The notes under the pieces: model-generated
The model's input: only the letters and a program-made list of their open reading frames with translations
The model's database searches: none
Told to the model about the DNA's origin: nothing
Program-made: the position numbers and the translations under genes
Shown: piece after piece, positions 16,204 through 24,488 of the stretch
Position numbering within the stretch: position 1 is the first letter of the stretch
How the letters are laid out: the number at the start of each line of letters is the position of its first letter
Source of the DNA: Litchfieldella rifensis
GTDB taxonomy: Bacteria; Pseudomonadota; Gammaproteobacteria; Pseudomonadales; Halomonadaceae
Reading direction: 5' to 3'
Assembly: GCF_042646605.1 (NCBI RefSeq)
Contig: NZ_JBHRUG010000031.1
Span: 62,001-126,000, forward strand
Length of the DNA stretch: 64,000 nt

Positions 16204-17227
16204 GGCCGAGCACCTCCACATGCAGATCGTGGCTTTCGAGATAGGTCAGCGCTTCGCGGGTCTTTTCTCGGGGGCCGATCAGTTCGGCGATCATCAACCC
16301 CAGGGTACGGTCCTGGATCGACTCGACCTTGGCCTGGAGAATGCTGACGTCGACATTGCAGTCGCGCGCCAGTCGCGACACCAGCGGCGTGGATACGGCA
16401 TCGCCGGTGAACGCCAGGCGCACCACCGGATGGGTGTACTCGCCGGGACTCGCCTCGAGGCGTTCGACCAGGGCCTGGGGGGGCTCGAGTTCGAGAAAGT
16501 CGTTGAGAAAGTCGCGGCCCAGACGCGTGCTCGGAGCAGTGAAGAAATCGCCGACATCGGCCTCTTCGACCAGTTCGCCGGCGGAGATCAGCCCGACTCG
16601 ATGGCAGATGGCCTTGACCACCTCCATCTCATGGGTGATCAGCAGAATGGTCAATCCCAGCTTGCGATTGATGTCCTGCAGCAATTCGAGGATCGAGCCG
16701 GTGGTCTGGGGGTCGAGTGCCGAGGTGGCCTCATCGCACAGCAGCACCTTGGGCCGGCTGGCCAGCGCCCGGGCAATGGCGACGCGCTGTTTCTGGCCCC
16801 CGGAGAGCTCCGCCGGATACTTGTCGGACTTGTCTTCGAGGCCGGTCAGTTCGAGTAGCGGCATCACTCGCTGGCGTATCTCGGCCGTGCCCATGCCCAT
16901 CAGCTCCAGGGGCAGGGCGATATTGGCGAACACGGTGCGCGAGGCCAGCAGATTGAAGTGCTGGAAGATCATGCCGATCTGATGGCGCGCCTGATTGAGC
17001 TGGGGGCCGGACAGCGCGGTCAGCTCCTGGCCGTCGACGACGACGCTGCCCGTCGTCGGGCGTTCGAGCAGGTTGACGCATCGAATCAGCGTCGACTTGC
17101 CGGCACCGGAAAGCCCGATCACACCATGGATGCTGCCCTGAGGCACGTGCAGGTCGACGTTTTTCAGGGCGGCAATGGCGTTGGCGCCGCTGCCATAAGT
17201 CTTGGAGACGTTGGTGAGTCTGATCAT
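16184..17227 (-). CDS. metN: Methionine ABC transporter ATP-binding protein
   Basis: ATPase of the methionine importer, 347 residues. Walker A is GLSGAGKSTLIR, the signature is ELSGGQKQR and Walker B is KVLLCDEATSALD. The C-terminal about 90 residues form the NIL/C2 regulatory domain (VVRLAFTGD...VDVSILQAKVESI), which in known MetN binds methionine and inhibits transport. I start at the ATG at 17227 (MIRLTNVSKTYG), not at an upstream in-frame codon that would lie inside the leader terminator. Transcription begins far upstream through an attenuator-like leader. Confidence 0.95.
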   Translation of the reverse strand: MIRLTNVSKTYGSGANAIAALKNVDLHVPQGSIHGVIGLSGAGKSTLIRCVNLLERPTTGSVVVDGQELTALSGPQLNQARHQIGMIFQHFNLLASRTVFANIALPLELMGMGTAEIRQRVMPLLELTGLEDKSDKYPAELSGGQKQRVAIARALASRPKVLLCDEATSALDPQTTGSILELLQDINRKLGLTILLITHEMEVVKAICHRVGLISAGELVEEADVGDFFTAPSTRLGRDFLNDFLELEPPQALVERLEASPGEYTHPVVRLAFTGDAVSTPLVSRLARDCNVDVSILQAKVESIQDRTLGLMIAELIGPREKTREALTYLESHDLHVEVLGHVQRDA

Positions 17228-17311
17228 GGTCCTGTCGGGTCGCTGGGCAGATTCGTTCCGGTCGCGGGCAGAACCGAAAGGGCGGTCGGAAGCAGTCTCG
17301 GTGTCCGGGTG

Positions 17312-17338
17312 AAAAAAAGGCCACCCTGGCGGGTGGCC
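17312..17338 (-). terminator. Intrinsic terminator inside the metN leader
   Basis: On the minus strand GGCCACCC-GCCA-GGGTGGCC is followed by seven T. It lies about 85 bp upstream of the metN ATG and downstream of a strong promoter, with no minus-strand gene before it, so it should act as a conditional terminator. An upstream GGGTG (17353-17357) could pair with its CACCC and prevent its formation. Confidence 0.85.
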
Positions 17339-17352
17339 ATCAACGCTGGACA

Positions 17353-17445
17353 CACCCTTTTAGCTGCACTTCCCGCCGACCATGGCGAAGGTACGCGATG
17401 ATCGGCGAGGGCGCCCGCAATCCGGGTACAAATCGGCGCCTGAAT
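17353..17445 (-). promoter_or_regulatory. Candidate SAM-II-like riboswitch in the metNIQ leader
   Basis: Read on the minus strand: GGCGCC (17435-17440), GATTTG (17429-17434), a GATTGC-type segment, the second GGCGCC (17410-17415), then an 8-bp stem-loop (17374-17381 with 17400-17407), then AAGTGCAGCTAAAAGGG. The order P1, GATTTG loop, a TTGC segment, P1', AAGT, GCTAAAAGG parallels the SAM-II aptamer, with the extra hairpin where extended SAM-II forms have one. A two-base insertion after AAGT weakens the match, and SAM-II is mainly known from other classes, so identity is tentative; the regulatory leader itself is more secure. Confidence 0.45.
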
Positions 17446-17456
17446 AATGAGCGCAA

Positions 17457-17485
17457 ATGGTAGGCTTCAGCTAATCCAGTGTCAA
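17457..17485 (-). promoter_or_regulatory. Sigma-70 promoter of metNIQ
   Basis: On the minus strand TTGACA (17480-17485), exactly 17 bp, then TACCAT (17457-17462). Transcription should start near 17450, giving a leader of about 220 nt before metN. Confidence 0.75.
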
Positions 17486-17668
17486 CGATAATGGTGCATG
17501 TTTCGGCCTATCAGGTTGATGATCAGGCAATATCACTGCGTAGTTGGCTGCCGGCGTAAAAAATAGCCTAAACGGCATATCCGCGTGGACGACCCGGCCA
17601 GGCTTTCCTAGACTGGCGTCTTCGCTTTGATCAGTGCTCCCTTGAGGCGCACATATCGGGAGTCCGGC

Positions 17669-18295
17669 ATGTTTACAGGTATCGTTCAGGGCACGGCGAC
17701 CTTGGTATCGGTGGTCGAAAAGGCCGAGTTTCGTACTCATGTGGTCAGCCTGTCGCCAGAACTACGTGACGGGTTGGTCCTGGGGGCCTCGGTGGCGCAC
17801 AACGGGGTCTGTCTGACGGTGACCGCCATCGACGGCGATCGTGTCAGCTTCGATCTGATGCGGGAAACGCTGCGCCTGACCAACCTTGGTGCATTGAATA
17901 TCGGCGATCGCGTCAATATCGAGCGTGCCGCGCGCTTTGGCGATGAAATCGGTGGCCACGCGATGTCGGGGCATGTGATTGGCATGGCCGACTTGGTCGA
18001 GCTGGAGGAGACTCCCGACAATCGCCGTCTGTGGTTCGAGTTGCCCGAGGAGTATGGACGTTTCCTGTTCGACAAGGGCTATATCGGTGTCGACGGCATC
18101 AGTCTGACCATCGGCGAGGTGCTTCGCGGTGGAACGGGGCGAGTTCCGCGCTTTTGCGTCAACCTGATTCCCGAGACGCTTTCGCGTACTACCCTCGGAG
18201 AGCGGGGGCCCGGGGACCGCGTCAATATCGAGATCGATCCCCAGACCCAGGCCATCGTCGAAACCGTCGAGCGGGTGTTGGCCAGCCGTCCGTGA
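17669..18295 (+). CDS. ribE: Riboflavin synthase, alpha subunit
   Basis: Converts two 6,7-dimethyl-8-ribityllumazine to riboflavin plus a pyrimidine, 208 residues. It shows the internal duplication of the family: the first barrel begins MFTGIVQGTATLVSV, and the second contains the KGYIGVDGISLTIGEV region. NGVCLTVTAI and HAMSGHVIG mark the active site. CGGGAG precedes the ATG. It stands alone, without other rib genes nearby; I see no convincing FMN riboswitch upstream. Confidence 0.95.
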   Translation: MFTGIVQGTATLVSVVEKAEFRTHVVSLSPELRDGLVLGASVAHNGVCLTVTAIDGDRVSFDLMRETLRLTNLGALNIGDRVNIERAARFGDEIGGHAMSGHVIGMADLVELEETPDNRRLWFELPEEYGRFLFDKGYIGVDGISLTIGEVLRGGTGRVPRFCVNLIPETLSRTTLGERGPGDRVNIEIDPQTQAIVETVERVLASRP

Positions 18296-18545
18296 GCACG
18301 ACGAGCAAAAGACCCTGACCGCTTCGTCAAGTCTTCGTTGGTGACAAATCTAGCATATGGCGCATGGCTTGCTTATATCTGTAGAGCTTATATAGCGAAT
18401 TCTACCGGAATGCGCAGGACAAGATGCTACCCGACCAGGGTCGCCATGAGCCCGAAAAGCGTCTCGCGCCGTGCGGCGCCTTTGGGTACCATGTGCGGCT
18501 TTTCTCGCACCCAGGACGATACCGTCCGCGCGAAGGACCGAGCCG

Positions 18546-19850
18546 ATGCTGACACGATTACTCGACGACCACTTCAAGCTGGCCGAACACAACACCAATA
18601 TCCGCACCGAGGTCATCGCCGGGATTACCACCTTCCTGACCATGGCCTACATCATTTTCGTCAATCCGAGCATTCTCTCCGAGACGGGGATGGACTACGG
18701 CGCCGTGTTCGTCGCCACTTGCCTGGCAGCGGCCATCGGTACGCTGATCATGGGGCTCTGGGCCAACTATCCGGTCGCTCTGGCACCGGGCATGGGCCTC
18801 AATGCCTTCTTCACCTATGGCGTGGTGCTAGGCATGGGATACTCCTGGGAAGCGGCGCTGGGTGCGGTATTCTTCTCCGGTGTGATCTTCTTCCTGCTGA
18901 GCATCTTCAAGGTGCGGGAGTGGATCATCAACTCCATCCCGCAATCGTTGCGCCTGGGCATCGCGGCCGGTATCGGTCTGTTTCTGGCAATGATCGCGCT
19001 GCAGAATGCCGGCATCGTGGTCGATAACCAGGCAACGCTGGTTTCGTTGGGTAGCCTCACCGAGCCGCCGGCGATCTATGCCCTGCTGGGCTTTTTCGCG
19101 ATCTCGGCACTGGCGCATCTGCGCGTCACCGGTGCGGTGATGATCGGCATCCTAGCGGTGACACTGGTGGCGACTCTGCTCGGTCACAACGAATATGGGG
19201 GCATCCTGTCGATGCCGCCATCGTTGGCGCCGACCTTCCTGGCCCTGGATCTCGCGGGGGCTTTGGATATCGCAATGCTCAGCGTGATCTTCGCGTTCCT
19301 GTTCGTCGACCTGTTCGACACCTCGGGTACCCTGATAGGGGTGGCGCAGCGTGGCGGGCTGCTCGACAAGGACGGCAAGCTGCCACGCCTCAAGAATGCC
19401 CTGATGGCCGACAGCAGCGCTTCGATGGCCGGTTCCTTGCTGGGCACCTCGACCACGACCAGCTATATCGAAAGCGCCTCGGGAATCGCCTCGGGTGGAC
19501 GTACCGGTCTCACCGCAGTGGTGGTGGCGGTGCTGTTCCTGGTCAGCCTGTTTTTCGCCCCCCTGGCGGGGTCGATTCCAGCCTTTGCCACAGCCGGTGC
19601 ACTGCTCTATGTCGCGGTATTGATGGCCGGCAGCCTGGCCCATGCCAACTGGGACGACGTCACCGATGCCGGCCCGGTGCTGATCGCTGCCCTGGCCATG
19701 CCGTTGACGTTTTCGATCGCCGAAGGCATCGCGCTTGGTTTCATCAGTTATGCTGTCATCAAGACGCTGTCCGGTCGCTTCAGCGACCTCAACCCGGCGG
19801 TGGTGGTATTGGCGATTCTCTTCGTGCTGAAATTCCTGTTCCTGGATTGA
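18546..19850 (+). CDS. NCS2-family (AzgA-like) purine base permease
   Basis: Multi-pass inner-membrane transporter of 434 residues with about 12-13 hydrophobic segments. Typical AzgA/AdeP landmarks are EVIAGITTFLTMAYIIFVNP, APGMGLNAFFTY, LFVDLFDTSGTLIGVA and GTSTTTSYIESASGIASGGRTGLTA split over two helices. Substrate is probably adenine, guanine or hypoxanthine by proton symport. AAGGA precedes the ATG at 18546. Only 8 bp separate it from apt, suggesting uptake and salvage are co-expressed. Confidence 0.92.
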   Translation: MLTRLLDDHFKLAEHNTNIRTEVIAGITTFLTMAYIIFVNPSILSETGMDYGAVFVATCLAAAIGTLIMGLWANYPVALAPGMGLNAFFTYGVVLGMGYSWEAALGAVFFSGVIFFLLSIFKVREWIINSIPQSLRLGIAAGIGLFLAMIALQNAGIVVDNQATLVSLGSLTEPPAIYALLGFFAISALAHLRVTGAVMIGILAVTLVATLLGHNEYGGILSMPPSLAPTFLALDLAGALDIAMLSVIFAFLFVDLFDTSGTLIGVAQRGGLLDKDGKLPRLKNALMADSSASMAGSLLGTSTTTSYIESASGIASGGRTGLTAVVVAVLFLVSLFFAPLAGSIPAFATAGALLYVAVLMAGSLAHANWDDVTDAGPVLIAALAMPLTFSIAEGIALGFISYAVIKTLSGRFSDLNPAVVVLAILFVLKFLFLD

Positions 19851-19858
19851 GACCTTAG

Positions 19859-20404
19859 ATGAGCATTTACGGCGATTACATCAAGTCTGTCATACGCACC
19901 GTCCCCGACTGGCCACAGCCGGGGGTCAACTTCCGCGACATCACGCCGCTACTGCAGAACAGAGGCGCCTTTCGCAAGCTGATCGACAGCTTCGTGCATC
20001 GTTACCAGGAGATGGAACTGGATGCCATCGCCGCCATCGATGCGCGGGGTTTCATCATCGGGGCGCCGGTGGCCTATGAACTGGGCTGTAGCTTCGTTCC
20101 GGTGCGCAAGAAAGGCAAACTGCCATTCAAGACCATCAGCGAGACCTATACCCTGGAATACGGGCAGGCCGAGGTGGAGCTTCACTCCGATGCCTTTCGC
20201 GAGAACGATCGCATCCTGATCATGGACGATCTGATTGCCACCGGGGGAACCATGCTGGCCGCCGCCAAGCTGATCTCGCGCACCGGTGGCGAGGTGGTGG
20301 AAACCGCCACCATCATCGAGCTCCCTGAGCTTGGCGGGGCGCAGAAGATCCGTGATGCCGGCTATGGCGTCTTCGCCGTGTGTTCCTTTACCGAAGACGA
20401 GTGA
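19859..20404 (+). CDS. apt: Adenine phosphoribosyltransferase
   Basis: Salvages adenine plus PRPP to AMP, 181 residues. The PRPP-binding motif is ILIMDDLIATGGTMLAA, and AIDARGFIIGAPVAYELG plus VPVRKKGKLP are diagnostic for APRT. It follows the purine permease by 8 bp with a weak ribosome binding site, so translation is probably coupled. Cytosolic homodimer in the known family. Confidence 0.96.
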   Translation: MSIYGDYIKSVIRTVPDWPQPGVNFRDITPLLQNRGAFRKLIDSFVHRYQEMELDAIAAIDARGFIIGAPVAYELGCSFVPVRKKGKLPFKTISETYTLEYGQAEVELHSDAFRENDRILIMDDLIATGGTMLAAAKLISRTGGEVVETATIIELPELGGAQKIRDAGYGVFAVCSFTEDE

Positions 20405-20444
20405 CCCTCGTCTTCCCCATCATTTCGCTATCGGTATCGTTACC

Positions 20445-20933
20445 ATGAGTGCCAACCGTTATCAGCAGCACTTCACCGTCTCCTGGGACCAGCTGCATCG
20501 CGATGTGCGAGCCCTGTGCCACAAGCTGGTGGAGCGTGACTTCCAGGGTATCCTCGCCATCACTCGTGGTGGGCTGATCCCCGCTGCCTTGATCGCCCGT
20601 GAACTCAATGTGCGGCTGATCGACACCGTCTGTATCAAGAGCTACGAGCACATGGATCAAGGCGGTCTGGAAGTGATGAAGGGCGTCGAGCATGACGGCG
20701 CCGGTTGGTTGCTGGTCGATGACCTGGTGGATACCGGCAAGACCGCTCGCGTCGTTCGTGACATGTTGCCCAAGGCCCATTTCGTCACCGTCTACGCCAA
20801 GCCGGAAGGCCGGCCGCTGGTCGACCAGTGCCTGACCGAGGTGGCCCAGGATTGCTGGATACAGTTTCCCTGGGACATGGGGATTGCCTATGTCGAGCCG
20901 CTGGTCGACCAGGTTCGCAGTCAGACTCCTTAA
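20445..20933 (+). CDS. gpt: Xanthine-guanine phosphoribosyltransferase
   Basis: Short enzyme of 162 residues of the Gpt type, converting xanthine, guanine and less well hypoxanthine to the nucleotides. Landmarks are ITRGGLIPAALIARELN, the PRPP loop WLLVDDLVDTGKTARVV, and a C-terminal WIQFPWDMGIAYV typical of E. coli-type Gpt. The start ATG at 20445 matches the family; the frame is open upstream. It follows apt by 40 bp and precedes ung. Confidence 0.94.
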   Translation: MSANRYQQHFTVSWDQLHRDVRALCHKLVERDFQGILAITRGGLIPAALIARELNVRLIDTVCIKSYEHMDQGGLEVMKGVEHDGAGWLLVDDLVDTGKTARVVRDMLPKAHFVTVYAKPEGRPLVDQCLTEVAQDCWIQFPWDMGIAYVEPLVDQVRSQTP

Positions 20934-20958
20934 GGACTCATTTCCCAAGGACTCAGCA

Positions 20959-21699
20959 ATGCATGACTCACCGCTTCCCGATAGCTGGAACCGCTACCTG
21001 GGTGCCGAGTTCGACGCGCCCTACATGCAGGAGTTGCGCGAGTTTCTCGTGCGAGAGAAAGCCGCACGCAAGGTCATCTATCCGCATTCTTCGCACTGGT
21101 TTCGTGCCTTCGAGCTGACGCCGCTCGACCAGGTGCGGGTGGTGATTCTGGGGCAGGACCCCTATCACGGGCCGAATCAGGCCCATGGCCTGTGTTTCTC
21201 GGTGCGACCCGGCGTGCCGGCGCCGCCGTCATTGCAGAATATCTACAAGGAACTGGCCCAGGACGTGGGGTTTACCCCCGTGAATCATGGGTTCCTGGAG
21301 AGCTGGGCGCGCCAAGGGGTGTTGTTGCTCAACACCTCCCTGACGGTGGCGCAGGGGAATGCCGGCTCCCATCGCGGCAAAGGCTGGGAAGCCTTTACCG
21401 ACCGCGCCATTGCCGCCGTCAGCGAGCAGGGTCTGCCTACGGTATTCCTGCTATGGGGCAGCCATGCTCGACAGAAAAAGGCGCTGGTGGACACTCGGCG
21501 CCACCTGGTGCTTGAGTCGCCGCACCCGTCGCCGTTGTCGGCTCACCGTGGCTTCTTCGGCAACCACCACTTTTCCCGCGCCAATACGTTCCTGGCCGAG
21601 CATGAGCGCGGAGCCATCGACTGGCAATTGCCGGCCGAGCCGGTTGAGTCAGGGCAGGCTCCCGTGAATATGCCCTGCTCGCGCGGCGGCTTAACCTGA
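20959..21699 (+). CDS. ung: Uracil-DNA glycosylase
   Basis: Family 1 UDG removing uracil from DNA, 246 residues. The catalytic water-activating motif GQDPYHGPNQAHGLCFSV and the leucine-loop motif HPSPLSAHRGFFG are intact, as is LLLNTSLTV. AAGGA precedes the ATG at 20959, which lies 25 bp after gpt. The last about 25 residues (GQAPVNMPCSRGG) are an unconserved extension. Confidence 0.96.
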   Translation: MHDSPLPDSWNRYLGAEFDAPYMQELREFLVREKAARKVIYPHSSHWFRAFELTPLDQVRVVILGQDPYHGPNQAHGLCFSVRPGVPAPPSLQNIYKELAQDVGFTPVNHGFLESWARQGVLLLNTSLTVAQGNAGSHRGKGWEAFTDRAIAAVSEQGLPTVFLLWGSHARQKKALVDTRRHLVLESPHPSPLSAHRGFFGNHHFSRANTFLAEHERGAIDWQLPAEPVESGQAPVNMPCSRGGLT

Positions 21700-21719
21700 A
21701 TGCCCGATCAGGCTAGAAT
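21691..21719 (+). promoter_or_regulatory. Candidate promoter of upp
   Basis: TTAACC (21691-21696), 17 bp, TAGAAT (21714-21719). Start expected near 21726, about 75 bp before upp. Confidence 0.5.
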
Positions 21720-21742
21720 AGCGCGCAATTTGTTGCCCGCCA

Positions 21743-21761
21743 TCGCCGGCGATTCCGGCGA
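21743..21761 (+). other. Small stem-loop in the upp leader
   Basis: Perfect 7-bp stem TCGCCGG/CCGGCGA with a 5-nt loop between the candidate promoter and upp. No T-tract. It may terminate ung read-through or modulate upp expression. Confidence 0.35.
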
Positions 21762-21801
21762 GAGAGCAGCGTACCGTCTATAGAATCGAGGGCCGTCAGC
21801 C

Positions 21802-22431
21802 ATGAGTGTTCATGCCATCAACCATCCCCTGGTCAAACACAAGCTGGGGCTGATGCGTGCCGCGGATATCAGCACCAAGAGCTTTCGTGAGCTCGCCGGG
21901 GAAGTGGCCAAGCTGTTGACCTACGAGGCGACCCAGGATCTCGAGGTCGAGGCCTCGAGTGTGGAAGGCTGGAGCGGCGAGCAGGTTCCGGTGGAGCAAC
22001 TCAAGGGCAAGAAGGTTACCGTGGTGCCGATCCTGCGTGCCGGCCTCGGTATGCTCGACGGCGTCACCGATCTGATCCCCAGTGCACGCATCAGCGTGGT
22101 GGGGCTTTATCGCGATGAGGAAACCCTCCAGCCGGTGCCGTATTTCGCCAAGTTCGCCAATGACATCGAGGAGCGCCTGGCCATCGTCATCGATCCGATG
22201 CTGGCGACCGGTGGTTCGATGGTGGCGACGCTGGACATGCTCAGGGCACGCGGGTGTCCGCAAATGAAGGTGATCGTGCTGGTTGCGGCACCGGAGGGCA
22301 TCAATCGCGTTCAGGAGGCCTATCCGGAGGTCGAGATCTACACCGCCGCCATCGACGATCACCTGGATGAGAATGGTTACATCGTTCCCGGGTTGGGCGA
22401 TGCCGGTGACAAGATCTTTGGTACTCGATAA
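21802..22431 (+). CDS. upp: Uracil phosphoribosyltransferase
   Basis: Converts uracil plus PRPP to UMP, 209 residues, the normal length. Landmarks: HPLVKHKLGLMRAADIST at the start, VPILRAGLGMLDG, the PRPP motif VIDPMLATGGSMVATLD, and the uracil-binding C-terminus YIVPGLGDAGDKIFGTR. It closes a salvage cluster that covers purine uptake, apt, gpt and upp, interrupted by the repair gene ung. Confidence 0.97.
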   Translation: MSVHAINHPLVKHKLGLMRAADISTKSFRELAGEVAKLLTYEATQDLEVEASSVEGWSGEQVPVEQLKGKKVTVVPILRAGLGMLDGVTDLIPSARISVVGLYRDEETLQPVPYFAKFANDIEERLAIVIDPMLATGGSMVATLDMLRARGCPQMKVIVLVAAPEGINRVQEAYPEVEIYTAAIDDHLDENGYIVPGLGDAGDKIFGTR

Positions 22432-22521
22432 GTAGATCGTGGCGTGAATCCTGCCCCTTGCACCGTCGACGTTGGGGGCATTTGAAACGAAGCCGAATAC
22501 GACAATGGCTGCGTGATGATT

Positions 22522-23103
22522 TCAGGCATGGTGCTGGGCATTCCCGCCGTCCGAGAAGGAGGGCGGGTTATTGGCGCTGACGATGATGCACTCACTGTCG
22601 CTGACGTTGCGGAAGCGATGCGGCAGGCGTGAGTCGAAGTAATAGGCGTCGCCCGTCGTCAGTAGCCGGACTTCTCCGCCCACGGTGAGTTCGATGGTGC
22701 CGGAGATGATGATGCCACCTTCCTCACCGTCGTGCTCGAGCATGTCTTCGCCGGTATCGGCGCCGGGAGGGTAGCGTTCGTGAAGGATCGACATGCTGCG
22801 GTTGGGGCGTCGCGCGCCGATCAAGCGCCAGGACAACACGCCATCGCCGATTTCGGTGAGTTCGTCGGCGCGATAGAAGACCTGCTCATGCGAGATCTGC
22901 TCGCCGGCGAAGAACTCGCTGATCGATACCGGCAAGGCATCGAGGATCTTCTTCAGGGAGCTGACCGAGGGGCTGACGCTGTTCTGCTCGATCAACGAGA
23001 TGGTGCTGTTGGTCACTCCGGCACGCTTGGCCAGCTCGCGCTGCGAAAGGTCACGCTGCACGCGCAGGTACTTGAGCCGGCTACCGACGTCGAATCCGCT
23101 CAT
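22522..23103 (-). CDS. XRE-family regulator with C-terminal cupin domain
   Basis: A 193-residue regulator with an N-terminal helix-turn-helix (LKYLRVQRDLSQRELAKRAGVTNSTISLIEQN, shown here as two helices) and a C-terminal cupin barrel (GEEGGIIISGTIELTVGG, FDSRLPHRFRN). This architecture is shared with PuuR-like regulators of putrescine use and with other small-molecule repressors; the ligand is unknown. Start at the ATG 23103, one codon after an in-frame TTG. It is divergent from the molybdenum cofactor operon, but no functional link is evident. Confidence 0.85.
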   Translation of the reverse strand: MSGFDVGSRLKYLRVQRDLSQRELAKRAGVTNSTISLIEQNSVSPSVSSLKKILDALPVSISEFFAGEQISHEQVFYRADELTEIGDGVLSWRLIGARRPNRSMSILHERYPPGADTGEDMLEHDGEEGGIIISGTIELTVGGEVRLLTTGDAYYFDSRLPHRFRNVSDSECIIVSANNPPSFSDGGNAQHHA

Positions 23104-23319
23104 CAATCAGCCTTTGTCATCGTTGTTGAAGATCTTTGACATCATCATACCGGCTTGTCGCAACCGGGAAAACTTTCGTCTTGATTCAGTCGCTTGGCGC
23201 TGTGAGCGAGAGGCCGCCTTGAGGTAGGCTAGACTTGGGGCAGTGGGCCGAATTGACCACTTGGACAAATCCGGGGTGTTGCCCGTATTATCCTATTCAT
23301 AGCGTCCGGAGATGTTGTC

Positions 23320-23907
23320 ATGCTCCCAGAGCAAATTAGCGGCCTGATTCTCGCCGGTGGCCAAGGACGGCGCATGGGCGGTCGTGACAAGGGCCTGGAA
23401 CCTTTCGCCGGGCAGGCGTTGATCGATCATGTGTTGTGCCGTCTGCAGCCACAGGTCGCCGAGGTGCTGATCAACGCCAACCGTCACCTCGATGCGTATC
23501 GGCGTCTGGGACCACGGGTGGTCAGGGATCGCGAGGGAGGCTATCAGGGGCCGCTGATGGGCATCTGGAGCGGACTGTCGGTGGCCACGACACCGTGGGT
23601 GGTGGTGGTGCCTTGCGACAGTCCGGCCCTCCCGGAGGACCTCGTGGCAAGGTTGGTGGCAGGGCACGATGGGCACGCTATCGCGGTGGCGCATGACGGC
23701 GAACGTGCCCATCCCGTGGTGGCGTTGATCCGTCGCGACCTGGTCGAGGACCTCGGTGAGGCCCTGGCCGCCGGGGAGCGCAAGATCGACCGCTGGTATG
23801 CACGCCATGCCTGGTGTCATGTGGATTTCAGCGATTGTCCGCAGGCCTTTGCCAATCTCAATACCGAGCAGGACAAGGCTCGGCTCGAACAATACTTGAA
23901 ATCATGA
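23320..23907 (+). CDS. mobA: Molybdenum cofactor guanylyltransferase
   Basis: Attaches GMP to molybdopterin to form the guanine dinucleotide cofactor, 195 residues. Nucleotidyltransferase motifs ISGLILAGGQGRRMGGRDKGL, GPLMGIWSGL and VVVPCDSPALP (metal-binding Asp) are present. First gene of a six-gene operon; its stop overlaps the mobB start (ATGA). The presence of this step implies bis-MGD-type enzymes such as nitrate reductase or formate dehydrogenase elsewhere in the genome. Confidence 0.95.
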   Translation: MLPEQISGLILAGGQGRRMGGRDKGLEPFAGQALIDHVLCRLQPQVAEVLINANRHLDAYRRLGPRVVRDREGGYQGPLMGIWSGLSVATTPWVVVVPCDSPALPEDLVARLVAGHDGHAIAVAHDGERAHPVVALIRRDLVEDLGEALAAGERKIDRWYARHAWCHVDFSDCPQAFANLNTEQDKARLEQYLKS

Positions 23908-24488
23908 TGCAGTCGTCCCCGATGCTCGACAACGAACCATTGCCGCTACTGGGCATCGCCGCCTGGAGTGGCACCGGCAAGACGACCTTGCTCGAGGCCT
24001 TGCTGCCACGGCTAAGGGAGCGCCACCTGCGGGTCGCGGTGATCAAGCATGCCCATCATGGCTTCGACGTCGACCAGCCCGGCAAGGATAGCCATCGTCT
24101 GCGCCAGGCCGGTGCCAGCCCGATGCTCGTCGCCTCGAGAGCACGCTTCGCGCTGATGATGGAGACCCCGGATCAGGATGAGCCGGATCTGATGGCGATG
24201 GTCGAGCAGTTGCGCCCACTGGCGCCTGACCTGGTACTGGTCGAGGGCTTCAAGGCGTGGCCACTGCCCAAGCTGGAACTCCATCGTGAAGCGCTCGGCA
24301 AGCCGTTGCTGGCACCGCAGGATCCCTGGGTGCGTGCCGTGGCCAGTAATAGCGCGCTGGTGTTGCCGCACGGTGTCGAATCGCTCGACCTCGATGATGT
24401 CGCAGGCCTGGCCGACTGGATCGCCGGCTGGCCTGAGCGGTGGCCTCGTATGCGGCTGGCTCCCAGGCCCATGGAGGCGAAGCCATGA
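23904..24488 (+). CDS. mobB: Molybdopterin-guanine dinucleotide biosynthesis protein MobB
   Basis: GTP-binding partner of MobA, 194 residues. Walker A is GIAAWSGTGKTTLLEALLP, followed by VAVIKHAHHGFDVDQPGKDSHR, a MobB hallmark, and LVLVEGFKAWPLPKLELHR. The start at 23904 gives a 4-bp ATGA overlap with mobA; a second ATG at 23907 is also possible. The stop overlaps moeA in the same way. Confidence 0.94.
   Translation: MMQSSPMLDNEPLPLLGIAAWSGTGKTTLLEALLPRLRERHLRVAVIKHAHHGFDVDQPGKDSHRLRQAGASPMLVASRARFALMMETPDQDEPDLMAMVEQLRPLAPDLVLVEGFKAWPLPKLELHREALGKPLLAPQDPWVRAVASNSALVLPHGVESLDLDDVAGLADWIAGWPERWPRMRLAPRPMEAKP

Noticed and set aside
17227..17353. N-terminally extended MetN starting at 17353
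   Set aside because: The extension would be read through the leader terminator and its poly-T; homologous MetN proteins begin at MIRLTNVSKTYG.
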